Shown: positions 26,200-34,151, counted from the first letter of the stretch. The stretch is 64,000 nucleotides of DNA from an uncultured Pseudomonadales bacterium (GCA_938036875.1 CALHVX010000020.1:62001-126000); one strand, 5' to 3'. A program made the numbers and translations. Notes: a model not told the origin generated them from the sequence alone.

Positions 26200-26631
26200 A
26201 TGTTAGTGCGTCTTGTTTATACCTCACGATCACCCAAGCCAATCACACCTGAATTGATGAAGGATATTTTTCATACAGCGCAAAAAAATAATGGTGAACA
26301 TGGCATTACCGGTACCTTGTGCATCGACAAAAGCAACTCGATATTCCTCCAGGTGTTGGAAGGATCTCGGCCAAATGTCAATCACTTGTACAACGTTATT
26401 GTGCGCGATGAACGCCACAGTGACATCTTGCTGCTGGACTACGCAGAGATACGCGCGCGTCATTTTTCCAGCTGGCGCATGGGCTGCGTTGAAATCAACA
26501 AGGTCAATCGCAGCATGATCTTGCGCTACTCAGAGAAGCCCGATCTTGATCCCTACACCATGACCGGGGATGCAGCGGTTAACCTACTAGAAGAGCTGGC
26601 CTCGTCAGCGGCAGTCACGAGCTTTAAATAG
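26200..26631 (+). CDS. short BLUF-domain blue-light photoreceptor
   Basis: A 143-residue single-domain BLUF protein that binds FAD and senses blue light through hydrogen-bond switching. The key residues are present: Tyr7 (LVYTS), Asn31 (KNNGEHGITG), Gln51 (FLQVLEG), and Trp92/Met94 (FSSWRMG). The C-terminal 45 residues form the usual capping helices with no output domain, so signalling must go through protein contacts. It lies 10 bp after folE and 2 bp before the HAD gene, so all three are probably one operon. A light-dependent effect on FolE or on expression is inference. Confidence 0.93.
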   Translation: MLVRLVYTSRSPKPITPELMKDIFHTAQKNNGEHGITGTLCIDKSNSIFLQVLEGSRPNVNHLYNVIVRDERHSDILLLDYAEIRARHFSSWRMGCVEINKVNRSMILRYSEKPDLDPYTMTGDAAVNLLEELASSAAVTSFK

Positions 26632-26633
26632 GG

Positions 26634-27446
26634 GTGACTAACTCAAACTTTCAGGCGCTAGTATTCGATCTGGATGGTACCTTGCTGGTTGGTGAAGACC
26701 TACCCAGTGCCAACCGTGAGGCGCTGCTGCGAGCAAAGGCGGCCGGGTACACCATCATCATCGCCACCGCGCGCTGGGTGCACATGGCCCACCGCATCGC
26801 AAAGCAGCTGGAGATCGATCATCCGGTTATTGCTTGCTCTGGTGGTCAGGTGCATGACCCAAAGCTTGGTCAGGATATCTTTGATGCGCGTCTACCCATG
26901 GCGTTCACCGAAGAGCTCTATGCGTTGTGTAACGCCCAGCGCTGCATTGCAACCGTCACCGTTGATGAAGAGGTTTTGCTGAAGCTCGATGGTGAGCCTG
27001 ACCCGGCGATGTTAGAGCCCGAGATGCGCTGGGTAACCCAACTGCAATCAGATGCGAACAATTTGCCGCGCATTGCGGCGATTCAGGGCTCAGCCGTTTG
27101 TGCGCAGATCAAAAGTGAATTGAAAACCAAGTACGCGGATGAAGTGAATGTGTTTGATTCCATCGGTCCGTCTGGCAAGTTGGTGATTACCATAACGGCG
27201 AAGTCGGCAACTAAAGGTCATGCGGTTACCGCTGCTTGTGCGCATCTGGGTATCGATCCACAGCAGGCGGTGGCTTTTGGTGATGCTGAGAACGATCTAG
27301 CGATGTTTGCGGTATGTGGGGCTAGTGTGGCTATGGGCCAAGCTTCTCCCCAAATACAGCAAGCGGCAACCTATATTAGCGCTGCCAACGATGCCGGTGG
27401 TGTCGCATTAGCCGTCAACCGATTGTTGGAGTTGGGGCGTCTCTAG
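26634..27446 (+). CDS. HAD-superfamily (Cof/IIB type) hydrolase
   Basis: A 270-residue phosphatase of the HAD IIB group. Motif I is FDLDGT with Asp12 and Asp14, motif IV is GDAENDLAMF, and the C-terminal AFGDAENDLAMFAVCGASVAMGQAS is characteristic of Cof-type sugar- or nucleotide-phosphate phosphatases. The start is a GTG two bases after the BLUF stop, suggesting coupling. A pterin triphosphate-related dephosphorylation would fit the folE context, but HAD specificity cannot be read from sequence. Its 3' end overlaps the convergent GYD-PlsC gene by 32 bp. Confidence 0.88.
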   Translation: MTNSNFQALVFDLDGTLLVGEDLPSANREALLRAKAAGYTIIIATARWVHMAHRIAKQLEIDHPVIACSGGQVHDPKLGQDIFDARLPMAFTEELYALCNAQRCIATVTVDEEVLLKLDGEPDPAMLEPEMRWVTQLQSDANNLPRIAAIQGSAVCAQIKSELKTKYADEVNVFDSIGPSGKLVITITAKSATKGHAVTAACAHLGIDPQQAVAFGDAENDLAMFAVCGASVAMGQASPQIQQAATYISAANDAGGVALAVNRLLELGRL

Positions 27447-28449
27447 GGGTTGAGCTACCGGTGGTGTTTGCCGCCTTGGTGGCTTGCACACGTTCGTGAA
27501 CTGTGTTCATTGCGTCAAAGAGCATCCGGGTCGCTTCAGGTACTGAAGTCTCAGGATCAAACTGGATGGGGTCTAAGATGTGTGCGGTGACCGGTCCAGG
27601 TTGAATGGTCTTTGTGCCGGGAGGGCGCATCTCGCGCAACCCTTCAAGATAGATGGGCACCACGGGCACATTTTTTTCTAAGGCTAGAATGCTAACCCCA
27701 TACTTAAACTTGCTTAAGTGATTGCCGCGCGCTCGCGTGCCTTCAGGAAAGAGCATTAAGTTGCAACCTTGATCCAACAACCACTTGGGGTAATCAAGGG
27801 TGCGAGAGCCGCCACCACGTTGTATTGGGTACAAGCCCATCACCATAGACTGGTACCAAGGCTGCAGGGTGAGCTCTTTGCGGTCTTTTAAAAACCAGCG
27901 GTCTGCTGCTGCGCCGAAGTAGATGTTGGAGTTGATTCGGGTTGGGAGCGCGCCCAGCAATGCATACTGATCTAGGTGGCTTGCATGATTGCCAATGACA
28001 ATGCACGGGCCTTTCAGGCCTTTCAAGCGTTCAGCACCAACAATGTTAAAGGGTTTGAAATACTTCCAACGCCAGCGTGAATAGGCGTAAGGGCGCATTA
28101 ACAAGCGTGCGGCTTTTGCCCAGGGCTGAATTTGCCATTTTTGTGGGCCCGAGGTGTGCAACGACTGGCCAAGCAATCGTTCAAACACCGGTATGTCGAT
28201 GGCGGGCATGATCTCGGTGTGTGCTGTTGTGCTCAACTCTTGCGCTAGAGAGGCTCGGTAGGCTTTGAAGTTGTCTGGTGCATCAACAAAGACGCAATAG
28301 TCCCATTCACCCAGCAGCGTGTAGCTGCCTAAAATTTTGGCTTCCCAGCGCTCCATTGAGGCGATGGCCGTTTCCAAGAATGCTGGATCTGCTTTGAGCT
28401 GCTCCATGCCGTTGGAGTGCGCCCGCATTAGCATCACGTAGTGAGGCAT
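27415..28449 (-). CDS. GYD domain-PlsC acyltransferase fusion
   Basis: A 344-residue two-domain protein. Residues 1-95 form a GYD/ferredoxin-like domain (YTLLGEWDYCVFVDAPDN), similar in layout to the separate GYD protein encoded immediately upstream. Residues about 130-310 form a 1-acylglycerol-3-phosphate acyltransferase (PlsC) domain with the HX4D motif NHASHLD (His155/Asp160), an IQRGGGSRT substrate segment, FPEGTR (234-239) and VPIYLEG. PlsC makes phosphatidate for membrane lipid and triacylglycerol. It is the last gene of the WS/DGAT-PhaC-GYD operon, 3 bp after the GYD gene. The fusion is unusual; the GYD part may sense or organise lipid substrate, which is inference. Confidence 0.88.
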   Translation of the reverse strand: MPHYVMLMRAHSNGMEQLKADPAFLETAIASMERWEAKILGSYTLLGEWDYCVFVDAPDNFKAYRASLAQELSTTAHTEIMPAIDIPVFERLLGQSLHTSGPQKWQIQPWAKAARLLMRPYAYSRWRWKYFKPFNIVGAERLKGLKGPCIVIGNHASHLDQYALLGALPTRINSNIYFGAAADRWFLKDRKELTLQPWYQSMVMGLYPIQRGGGSRTLDYPKWLLDQGCNLMLFPEGTRARGNHLSKFKYGVSILALEKNVPVVPIYLEGLREMRPPGTKTIQPGPVTAHILDPIQFDPETSVPEATRMLFDAMNTVHERVQATKAANTTGSSTPRDAPTPTIG

Positions 28450-28452
28450 GGT

Positions 28453-28764
28453 TTAGGCGTCCGGCGTTTTTGGCGGGTTTGCTGCCATCATCTCAACAAA
28501 TTGACTGATGGGCATACCGGGTAGGGTGGTTGCCTTCATGGTGCCGCGAGACCCAAGTTCAAGCGCAATGCGTGCCATGACTTCGTTGCTCGGTGCGTCG
28601 ATGACGTTAACGAAGTCATAACCGCCCAACACTGCATACTGCGACAGCACTCGCGCGCCCATGGATTCCACTTCTTTGTTGACCGCGTGCAAACGCTCTG
28701 GCCGTTCCTTGAGTGTTTTGCGGCCTTCGTCAGTAAGCGAACTTAGCATGATGTAGATCGACAT
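28453..28764 (-). CDS. GYD domain-containing protein
   Basis: A 103-residue stand-alone GYD-family protein with a ferredoxin-like fold of unknown biochemical function. The family motif is seen as LGGYDFVNVIDAP (about residues 46-58), after MSIYIMLSSLTDEGRKTLKERPERL. The protein carries IALELGSRGTMKATTLPGMP at the C-terminal side, as is usual. A purine-rich GGGGGAAGAAG precedes the ATG. It is 3 bp upstream of the GYD-PlsC fusion, whose N-terminal domain appears to be its paralogue, and 95 bp after the PhaC-like gene. A heterodimer between the two GYD domains is conceivable. Confidence 0.88.
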   Translation of the reverse strand: MSIYIMLSSLTDEGRKTLKERPERLHAVNKEVESMGARVLSQYAVLGGYDFVNVIDAPSNEVMARIALELGSRGTMKATTLPGMPISQFVEMMAANPPKTPDA

Positions 28765-28859
28765 ATTCTTCTTCCCCCCTTAAGAAAAAATAGTTGTCTA
28801 GAGCGCTAGTTATAAACTGCTGCGCTTCTCGCTGCTAGGGCTTTCTCGATTTTTCCGAG

Positions 28860-30554
28860 TTACTCCGTGACGTAGCGGCCGGGAGCCGGGTCTAGTGGAG
28901 GGTGTTTCTTATGGCTGTCGCTAGCGATCGGATCAGCGTCCGCTTCACTGTTATCATGCAACCATTGAATCCAGTGGTCTATCCATAGGCCTTCATGCTC
29001 AACGGCACCTTCTTCCCAAGTGTCAGGATCAGCCGGCAGCTCTTGCTCGTTGATCCAGTACTTCAAATGTTTGTTGTCACGGCGCGCTGAGATAGTTTGT
29101 GTGTGATTTTGGTTGGTGAGAACAAAGGTTGTGTTTTCTCCGAACAGTTGGGTGCTGCGGTAGCAAGCACGCCAAGGGGTGATGTGGTCGGTGCTACCTG
29201 CCATTAGGTAAACGGGGTAATTACACTCGGAAAGATCAACACGTTTACCCAGAATGATTTGCTCGTTCTTCGCCAGCTTGTTGGTTAGCGAAAAGTCTAA
29301 GAAGTTGCTATGTAAACCTGCAGGAACCCGGGTGTAATCCATGGACCAAAACAGCAACGGATGTTTCAGTGGATCTTCGCCCAGCAGGTAGTTGCGACGC
29401 ATAAAGCTCATGATGTTTTCTTCCCAGCGCAACATGGCAAACATTTCGAACACGTCCTTTTCGTCGTAAACGCCTTTGCTGCGAACGGATTCTTTTTGAG
29501 CTTGCACTGAGCGGTCGGAGACGAACAAACCAAAGTCGCTATCTTTGGTTCGGTTGTCGAGCACGTTGATAAACAGTGACAGGCTGTTGAGCCAGTTCTT
29601 GCCGCGCGCCTTGAGAACGCCAGCCGCTGCTGCCGCAGTTAGACCGCCGGCGCAAACGCCCATCAAATTAACTTTGCACTTGTTGTGGTTTTGGCGAATG
29701 ACCCTGAGTGACTCGATGATGCCTTGAGCATAAGTGTCTAGGTTCCAGTCGCGCTGTTCGGGCGTTGGGTTGCGCCAGCTGATGGCATATACCGTAATGC
29801 CGTCAGCGATCAATTGTTGGAACATGCTGCGGTCAGGTGTTAGGTCACCCAGGTAAAAGCGGTTTACCTGGCTAAACACATAAAGCATGGGTTGTGCGTC
29901 GACCTTCGGGGTCTTTGGCTGGTAGGAAATGAGCTCTAACAGCTCTGACCTAAAGATCACGTGGCCTTCGGTGGCGGCTACTTCTTTGCCTACGGTAAAA
30001 CCATCCCGGTCGGCAACGGCGGGGTAGCCATGATTGTTGCGTCGATCATCCAAGAAGTTACGAATACCGCTGAGTACGTTCTGACCTTTGGTTTCTCTTA
30101 CTCGGCGCATCGCTTCTGGATTGCCGAGCAATGTGTTCATTGGTGCTAGCACGTCTTTGCTGGCGTCCAACACAAATCGTGCGCGTTCTCGATTCATACC
30201 TTCTAGCTCGGCATCTTCAAGCCAGCTATCTAAGGCGTTACACCAAGCCAAATAAGACTGCCCAAGGCGGCGGTAGATTGGATTATCTTGCCAGGCAGCA
30301 TCGTGAAATCGACCATCTTTGGGGTCCGGTTCGAGCTCGCTGTTACCGAAGGTGATTTTGACCAACTCTTGTTGTAGCTGCCACATCGCATCCACCACAG
30401 CCTTGGGCTGTGCAGACGCGCTACCCAGCAATTGCCGCCAAGTTTCAGCAAAAGATTCGCGATCAACCCCTAAGGCAGCGTTCATTGGTACGCCTTGGGT
30501 GCGTTGGCGATATCCCTTGCGGGTTTCGGAAGGCTTGTCGTCGATTTTGGCCAT
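28860..30554 (-). CDS. phaC: PHA synthase (PhaC-like, class I/II type)
   Basis: Polymerises (R)-3-hydroxyacyl-CoA into polyhydroxyalkanoate at the granule surface. 564 residues. The N-terminal region has the conserved RFxxxxW-type element (GRFHDAAWQDNPIYRRLGQSY), and the alpha/beta hydrolase core has the synthase lipase box GVCAGG with nucleophile Cys301, WSMDYTRVP, Asp456 (TDHITPW) and His484. The His context NQNHTQT differs from the SGHI-type motif of well-studied PhaC enzymes, so this is a divergent branch. It lies between WS/DGAT (49 bp) and the GYD gene (95 bp) in one apparent operon. Confidence 0.88.
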   Translation of the reverse strand: MAKIDDKPSETRKGYRQRTQGVPMNAALGVDRESFAETWRQLLGSASAQPKAVVDAMWQLQQELVKITFGNSELEPDPKDGRFHDAAWQDNPIYRRLGQSYLAWCNALDSWLEDAELEGMNRERARFVLDASKDVLAPMNTLLGNPEAMRRVRETKGQNVLSGIRNFLDDRRNNHGYPAVADRDGFTVGKEVAATEGHVIFRSELLELISYQPKTPKVDAQPMLYVFSQVNRFYLGDLTPDRSMFQQLIADGITVYAISWRNPTPEQRDWNLDTYAQGIIESLRVIRQNHNKCKVNLMGVCAGGLTAAAAAGVLKARGKNWLNSLSLFINVLDNRTKDSDFGLFVSDRSVQAQKESVRSKGVYDEKDVFEMFAMLRWEENIMSFMRRNYLLGEDPLKHPLLFWSMDYTRVPAGLHSNFLDFSLTNKLAKNEQIILGKRVDLSECNYPVYLMAGSTDHITPWRACYRSTQLFGENTTFVLTNQNHTQTISARRDNKHLKYWINEQELPADPDTWEEGAVEHEGLWIDHWIQWLHDNSEADADPIASDSHKKHPPLDPAPGRYVTE

Positions 30555-30603
30555 GCGGTTGAGCGTCCTTATTTGAGCTGCAAAATTAGTGGTTAGCGAA
30601 ACC

Positions 30604-32025
30604 TTAGTCTAGGGTAGCGTCGGCAAATTCCTCGAAGGCTTCTTCTAAACATTGCACAAAGAAATCTGGGTCCGGGATCATGCTTCGACACGCAGTAAAG
30701 GCAACGTTGAGCTCACCACAATAGCTGGTGATGGGCATGATGAGCCCCATACCTTGTGAGATTGGACCTAGCCCTAAACTGGTGATCAGCTTTGAACCCA
30801 TGGAGTAGAGGGGGACTTGTGGGCCGGGCACGTTGGTGATCGATATGTTGAAAGCGGGCTGTGCCTCGGCCGCCATGCTTGACATCAATCTAGCGCCCAT
30901 CGCGGCGGTAAAGGCCGGAACAAACTTCGAGTAGTCGGTCATTGCACGTGCACCGATTGCATTGGTCACGGCTTTGCTGGCGCTGGTTGATTGTGTAATC
31001 GTGGCCAGTCGCTCTATAGGGTCGTTAACTTGTGTGCCTATGGGGACAAACAAGGCCGAGACCTGGTTGCCGCCGTCGGCTGATTCATCGGTCGCACGCA
31101 AGTTCACGGGTGCCATTGCGACCAACGAATCACCATCCAACTCGCTTTTGGCGGAGAGGTAGCGGCGAATGCCACCGCCGCAAATACAAAGCACGGCATC
31201 GTTCACTGTTGCACCCTTAACGGCTTTGCGCATTTTTCGAACTTGAGCTAAATCGAAGTTCACCGATCCAACAACGCGTTGGGGGGTAACAGGGCCGTTG
31301 AAGCGAGTTTTTGGAATGGCGCGAAAGCCTGCTTTGCGCAGTCCGGCCATAGAATCCAGCGCACCGCTGATATCTAGGGGTCCACTTCGCAGCTGTTTAC
31401 CCAAGGTTTCGGCAAACCGCCAAGGATTCATTGCATGGTTGAGACCACTGCGTGCCATGAGTTCGTAGTCGCTTGGGGCAACCTCGCCACGCCAAGGTTT
31501 TGTTGGTGGTGGTACCGGTGCGGGTTTTGGCTTGAGGTCATGCAGCAACTCAATCATCTGCATACCGGATGCACCATCGACGATCGCGTGGTGCATCTTG
31601 GTAAGTACAGCGTAGGCACCTTTGGGTATGCCTTTGAGATTGTCGAGACCTTCAATGACATAAACTTCCCAAAGCGGGCGGTTCATATCCAGTGGTCGAG
31701 CAAAGATGCGTGCCGCAATGGTGTTGAGTGTATCCCAGTCTGCGGGTTTGGGGAGCGCAATACGACGGATGTGGTACTCAAGATCAAAGCTAGCGTCTTC
31801 GATCCAGTAGGGATAGTCGGCATCAAAAGGTACACGGACCAATTTGTGACGGAGCATGGGCGCTTGATGCAGGCGTTCGTCGTAGAAGGCTAGAAATTGG
31901 TCCTCCGTCGGTTCCCCTTTGGGAGCGGTGCTTGGATCGTACAAATACAAGCCGCCAATTTGCATTGGTGTCTCGTTGGACTCCATGTACACAAAAGATG
32001 CGTCTTGTGGGGATAACTGCTGCAT
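30604..32025 (-). CDS. wax ester synthase/diacylglycerol acyltransferase (WS/DGAT)
   Basis: Bifunctional acyltransferase that forms wax esters or triacylglycerol from acyl-CoA, associated with the inner membrane and lipid inclusions. 473 residues with catalytic HHAIVDG at 145-151, the PLW motif at 117-119, and the C-terminal NVPGPQ motif. The N-terminus (LSPQDASFVYMESNETPMQIGG) is typical of the family. GGAGGGAG precedes the ATG. It is the first gene of the operon continuing into PhaC, GYD and GYD-PlsC; its promoter must lie in 32026-32130. Confidence 0.95.
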   Translation of the reverse strand: MQQLSPQDASFVYMESNETPMQIGGLYLYDPSTAPKGEPTEDQFLAFYDERLHQAPMLRHKLVRVPFDADYPYWIEDASFDLEYHIRRIALPKPADWDTLNTIAARIFARPLDMNRPLWEVYVIEGLDNLKGIPKGAYAVLTKMHHAIVDGASGMQMIELLHDLKPKPAPVPPPTKPWRGEVAPSDYELMARSGLNHAMNPWRFAETLGKQLRSGPLDISGALDSMAGLRKAGFRAIPKTRFNGPVTPQRVVGSVNFDLAQVRKMRKAVKGATVNDAVLCICGGGIRRYLSAKSELDGDSLVAMAPVNLRATDESADGGNQVSALFVPIGTQVNDPIERLATITQSTSASKAVTNAIGARAMTDYSKFVPAFTAAMGARLMSSMAAEAQPAFNISITNVPGPQVPLYSMGSKLITSLGLGPISQGMGLIMPITSYCGELNVAFTACRSMIPDPDFFVQCLEEAFEEFADATLD

Positions 32026-32130
32026 TCGATCTCCCTCCGTGTTTTAGATTGCCAGCTAGAACCTTCATATTGCAAGGTAAATGCTAGCGAGGTAAATGCT
32101 AAAGAATCTGGTGACCTAAATTTTGGTCGT

Positions 32131-32178
32131 AAAAAAGCCCCGTCGATAGCGAAATCGTGTCGCCAGCGCAGGGGCTTT
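32131..32178 (-). terminator. Rho-independent terminator of the phasin gene
   Basis: Read on the minus strand, AAAGCCCC (32171-32178) pairs with GGGGCTTT (32134-32141) around a long structured loop and ends in a run of six T residues. It lies about 65 bp after the phasin stop and separates phasin from the WS/DGAT operon. Confidence 0.85.
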
Positions 32179-32242
32179 CTCAGGCCTCAACGCACCCTAG
32201 TGGCGCGTCGGCAGGGCAGGTCTAGACTGCTACCTCAGCGTC

Positions 32243-32563
32243 TTAGGCTTCAGCGGCTTCTGCATTGGAGGTAAAGGCTTCACGCAGTGCGGTGCCGGTG
32301 TTCTCAGCAGCCGACTTCAGTACGCTACCGCCGTTGCGCATGTTGCTTTGTGCGTCGGACCAAAGTGCTTGGCCGTAGTCACGCTGAATTTCAACAAAAG
32401 AGCTAACGTCTCGTACGTTGGGCAGCTTGCTAGCGAACTGTTTGTTGGTTTCGAAGTACTGACGTACGCCGTTGGTTTGAAGCTCAACCATCTGACGCAA
32501 TACGCCGGTGTTGATTTCAAAAAGATCGCGGCCTAGCTTCATTTGCTTCTCTAATAGGTTCAT
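32243..32563 (-). CDS. phasin family protein
   Basis: Granule-coating protein for polyhydroxyalkanoate inclusions. 106 residues from the ATG at 32561-32563 (MNLLEKQMKLGRDLFEINTG), preceded by CGGAG; the frame upstream belongs to the leader and contains the operator-like repeats. The protein is almost entirely amphipathic helix, with QTNGVRQYFETNKQFASKLPNVRDVSSFVEIQRDYGQALW typical of phasin_2 proteins and an Ala-rich tail. It is monocistronic, with its own terminator. TGCA-rich tandem elements directly upstream suggest PhaR control. Confidence 0.92.
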   Translation of the reverse strand: MNLLEKQMKLGRDLFEINTGVLRQMVELQTNGVRQYFETNKQFASKLPNVRDVSSFVEIQRDYGQALWSDAQSNMRNGGSVLKSAAENTGTALREAFTSNAEAAEA

Positions 32564-32596
32564 GTTGGAACTCCGGGTATTGGTGAATTGGGCTGA

Positions 32597-32656
32597 TTGT
32601 TGCGTTGCAACATTCAATGAGGGAGATTGTGCACTGCAACATTGTGCGATGCAACA
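32597..32656 (-). promoter_or_regulatory. tandem TGCA-rich operator elements (probable PhaR sites) with embedded promoter
   Basis: Two abutting 15-bp copies, TTGTGCACTGCAACA (32627-32641) and TTGTGCGATGCAACA (32642-32656), differ at two positions. A related 16-bp copy, TTGTTGCGTTGCAACA, sits at 32597-32612 and includes the palindrome GTTGCAAC. On the minus strand TTGCAT (32649-32654) and CACAAT (32626-32631) are 17 bases apart and could be the phasin promoter, overlapped by the elements. PhaR proteins of other bacteria bind TGC/GCA-rich inverted sites before phasin genes, and phaR is 1 kb away. A further TTGCAGTGCA lies at 32751-32760. Confidence 0.65.
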
Positions 32657-32755
32657 AAAAATGCAGCTTCCAACCGAATATTTTCGAAAAAAATGAAAAT
32701 ATTCTTCAATATTGGCAATAAAGTGGCTTTATAGGGCGTTGTAGGCCCTATTGCA

Positions 32756-33670
32756 GTGCACCAATCTGTTGACGAGGCTCGAGCGCTCGGCCACACTCGG
32801 GTCCAGTTTAATGCGAGGCGTTTCCATTTGAGTTCAACGACGTTAAGGGCTCCGGAGCCCCGTTCCTCTAGATCTACCCCCAGATCAACCTCTAGATCAA
32901 CTTTGGCCAACCTGCTGCTTGCGGCTGAGCTGCCGCGTGTCGGGTTGGAGTCTGTGTCCCTGTCGGCGAGCTGGCTTGGTTTGGCCTGTCACGCCAAGCG
33001 CGGTGACGGGCATCCGGTGCTCGTTATGCCTGGGTTTGGGGCGAGTGACACATCAACCGCTCTGTTGCGCCAGCATCTCAATTTTCTAGGCTATCGCGCC
33101 TTGCCTTGGACCTTAGGCACCAACACCGGTCGTATGGACTTGCAGGACCAGCTAATGCAACGCTTCTTGGCGGTCAGCGATGAGTATAGCCAGCCGGTTA
33201 GTTTGGTTGGGCAAAGCCTTGGTGGCGTATTTGCGCGAGAGCTAGCGCGCCGTTTTCCGGATCGGGTGCGTATGGTGGTGTCATTGGGGAGTCCATTTGC
33301 CATGGGGCGGGCGGGTGGTAGCCCGACGGTGGTGCGCCAACTGTTCCGTTACCTGTCCGGGAGCAGCCTTGATGAAGCACAGCGAGCACGCTCACAGCTG
33401 GCCGCGCGCGAGGTACCGCCGGTCCCTTGCACCTCGATCTATAGTCGCACCGATGGTGTGGTGGCATGGCGCAACTGCTTGGAGCAGCCGGGTCAGCAAA
33501 CTGAAAACATCGAGGTTTACAGCAGCCACATTGGTATGGCGGTTCATCCTAGCGTTTGGTATGCCGTAACCGACCGTTTGCAGTACCAAGCCAAAGATTG
33601 GCGGCCCTTTGCTCAAGACCACCAGCATCTGAGCTTGATCTATCCCAAGCCTGCATCGGCAGATTCCTAA
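32756..33670 (+). CDS. alpha/beta hydrolase (lipase-like) upstream of phaR
   Basis: Cytoplasmic alpha/beta hydrolase of 304 residues. The nucleophile elbow GQSLGG has Ser154, preceded by PVLVMPGFGASDTST (oxyanion region); YSRTDGVVAW and YSSHIGMAVHP supply the probable acid and His. The N-terminal 50 residues are low complexity, with three 12-bp in-frame repeats coding S/P-R-S-T. The GTG start is therefore uncertain; a TTG at 32903 after the repeats would give about 255 residues. It ends one base before phaR. An esterase, lipase or PHA oligomer hydrolase role fits the storage context but is not proven. Confidence 0.82.
   Translation: MHQSVDEARALGHTRVQFNARRFHLSSTTLRAPEPRSSRSTPRSTSRSTLANLLLAAELPRVGLESVSLSASWLGLACHAKRGDGHPVLVMPGFGASDTSTALLRQHLNFLGYRALPWTLGTNTGRMDLQDQLMQRFLAVSDEYSQPVSLVGQSLGGVFARELARRFPDRVRMVVSLGSPFAMGRAGGSPTVVRQLFRYLSGSSLDEAQRARSQLAAREVPPVPCTSIYSRTDGVVAWRNCLEQPGQQTENIEVYSSHIGMAVHPSVWYAVTDRLQYQAKDWRPFAQDHQHLSLIYPKPASADS
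32867..32902 (+). repeat. three tandem 12-bp repeats in the 5' part of the alpha/beta hydrolase gene
   Basis: Units TCTAGATCTACC, CCCAGATCAACC and TCTAGATCAACT follow each other without a gap. Being 12 bp, they keep the frame and encode the tetrapeptide S/P-R-S-T three times. Confidence 0.85.
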
Positions 33671-33671
33671 G

Positions 33672-34151
33672 TTGGCCAAAAGACTGCTAAAAAAGTACCC
33701 GAACCGGCGTTTATACGATACGTCGGCGAGTCAGTACATCACCGTTGAAGATGTGAGAAAGCTGATTGTTAAGGGTGACTCGATCACCGTAGAAGACAGC
33801 AAGGACGGCAAGGACCTAACCCGAAGTATTTTGCTGCAAATCTTGTCTGAGCAAGAAGCGGAAGGGCATGAACCAGTCTTGACCAATCGTGCCATTGAGC
33901 AACTCATTCGTTTCTATGGCGATCGCTTAGGTGGCATGGTTTCGCGCTACATCGAGCAGAGCATATTGATGTTTATCGATCATCAAGATCAGCTGCGCAC
34001 GCGTATGCGTCAGCTCAACGAGCTAAACCCCTTTAACATTGCACGTAAGGTGTTTGAGGGTGGCAGAGACAAAGCGGGGGGCAACAATACCGCTCAAGAG
34101 CCACTTGACGATGTAGTAACCCCAACGCCAAAGAAGTCAGATTTGGAATAG
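33672..34151 (+). CDS. phaR: polyhydroxyalkanoate synthesis repressor PhaR
   Basis: DNA- and PHA-binding repressor that controls phasin and synthase genes. 159 residues. The N-terminal PHB/PHA accumulation regulator domain is unmistakable (KKYPNRRLYDTSASQYITVEDV), and the second half has IEQLIRFYGDRLGGMVSRYIEQSILMFIDHQDQLRTRM typical of the protein. The start is TTG, one base after the hydrolase stop; the conserved domain begins at residue 6, so no downstream start can be right. It ends in a short acidic/Lys tail. Likely targets are the TGCA-rich elements before the phasin gene. Confidence 0.95.
   Translation: MAKRLLKKYPNRRLYDTSASQYITVEDVRKLIVKGDSITVEDSKDGKDLTRSILLQILSEQEAEGHEPVLTNRAIEQLIRFYGDRLGGMVSRYIEQSILMFIDHQDQLRTRMRQLNELNPFNIARKVFEGGRDKAGGNNTAQEPLDDVVTPTPKKSDLE

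Noticed and set aside
31435-31893. 152-codon frame antisense to WS/DGAT
   Set aside because: Opposite the catalytic part of a clear WS/DGAT gene, no recognisable family.
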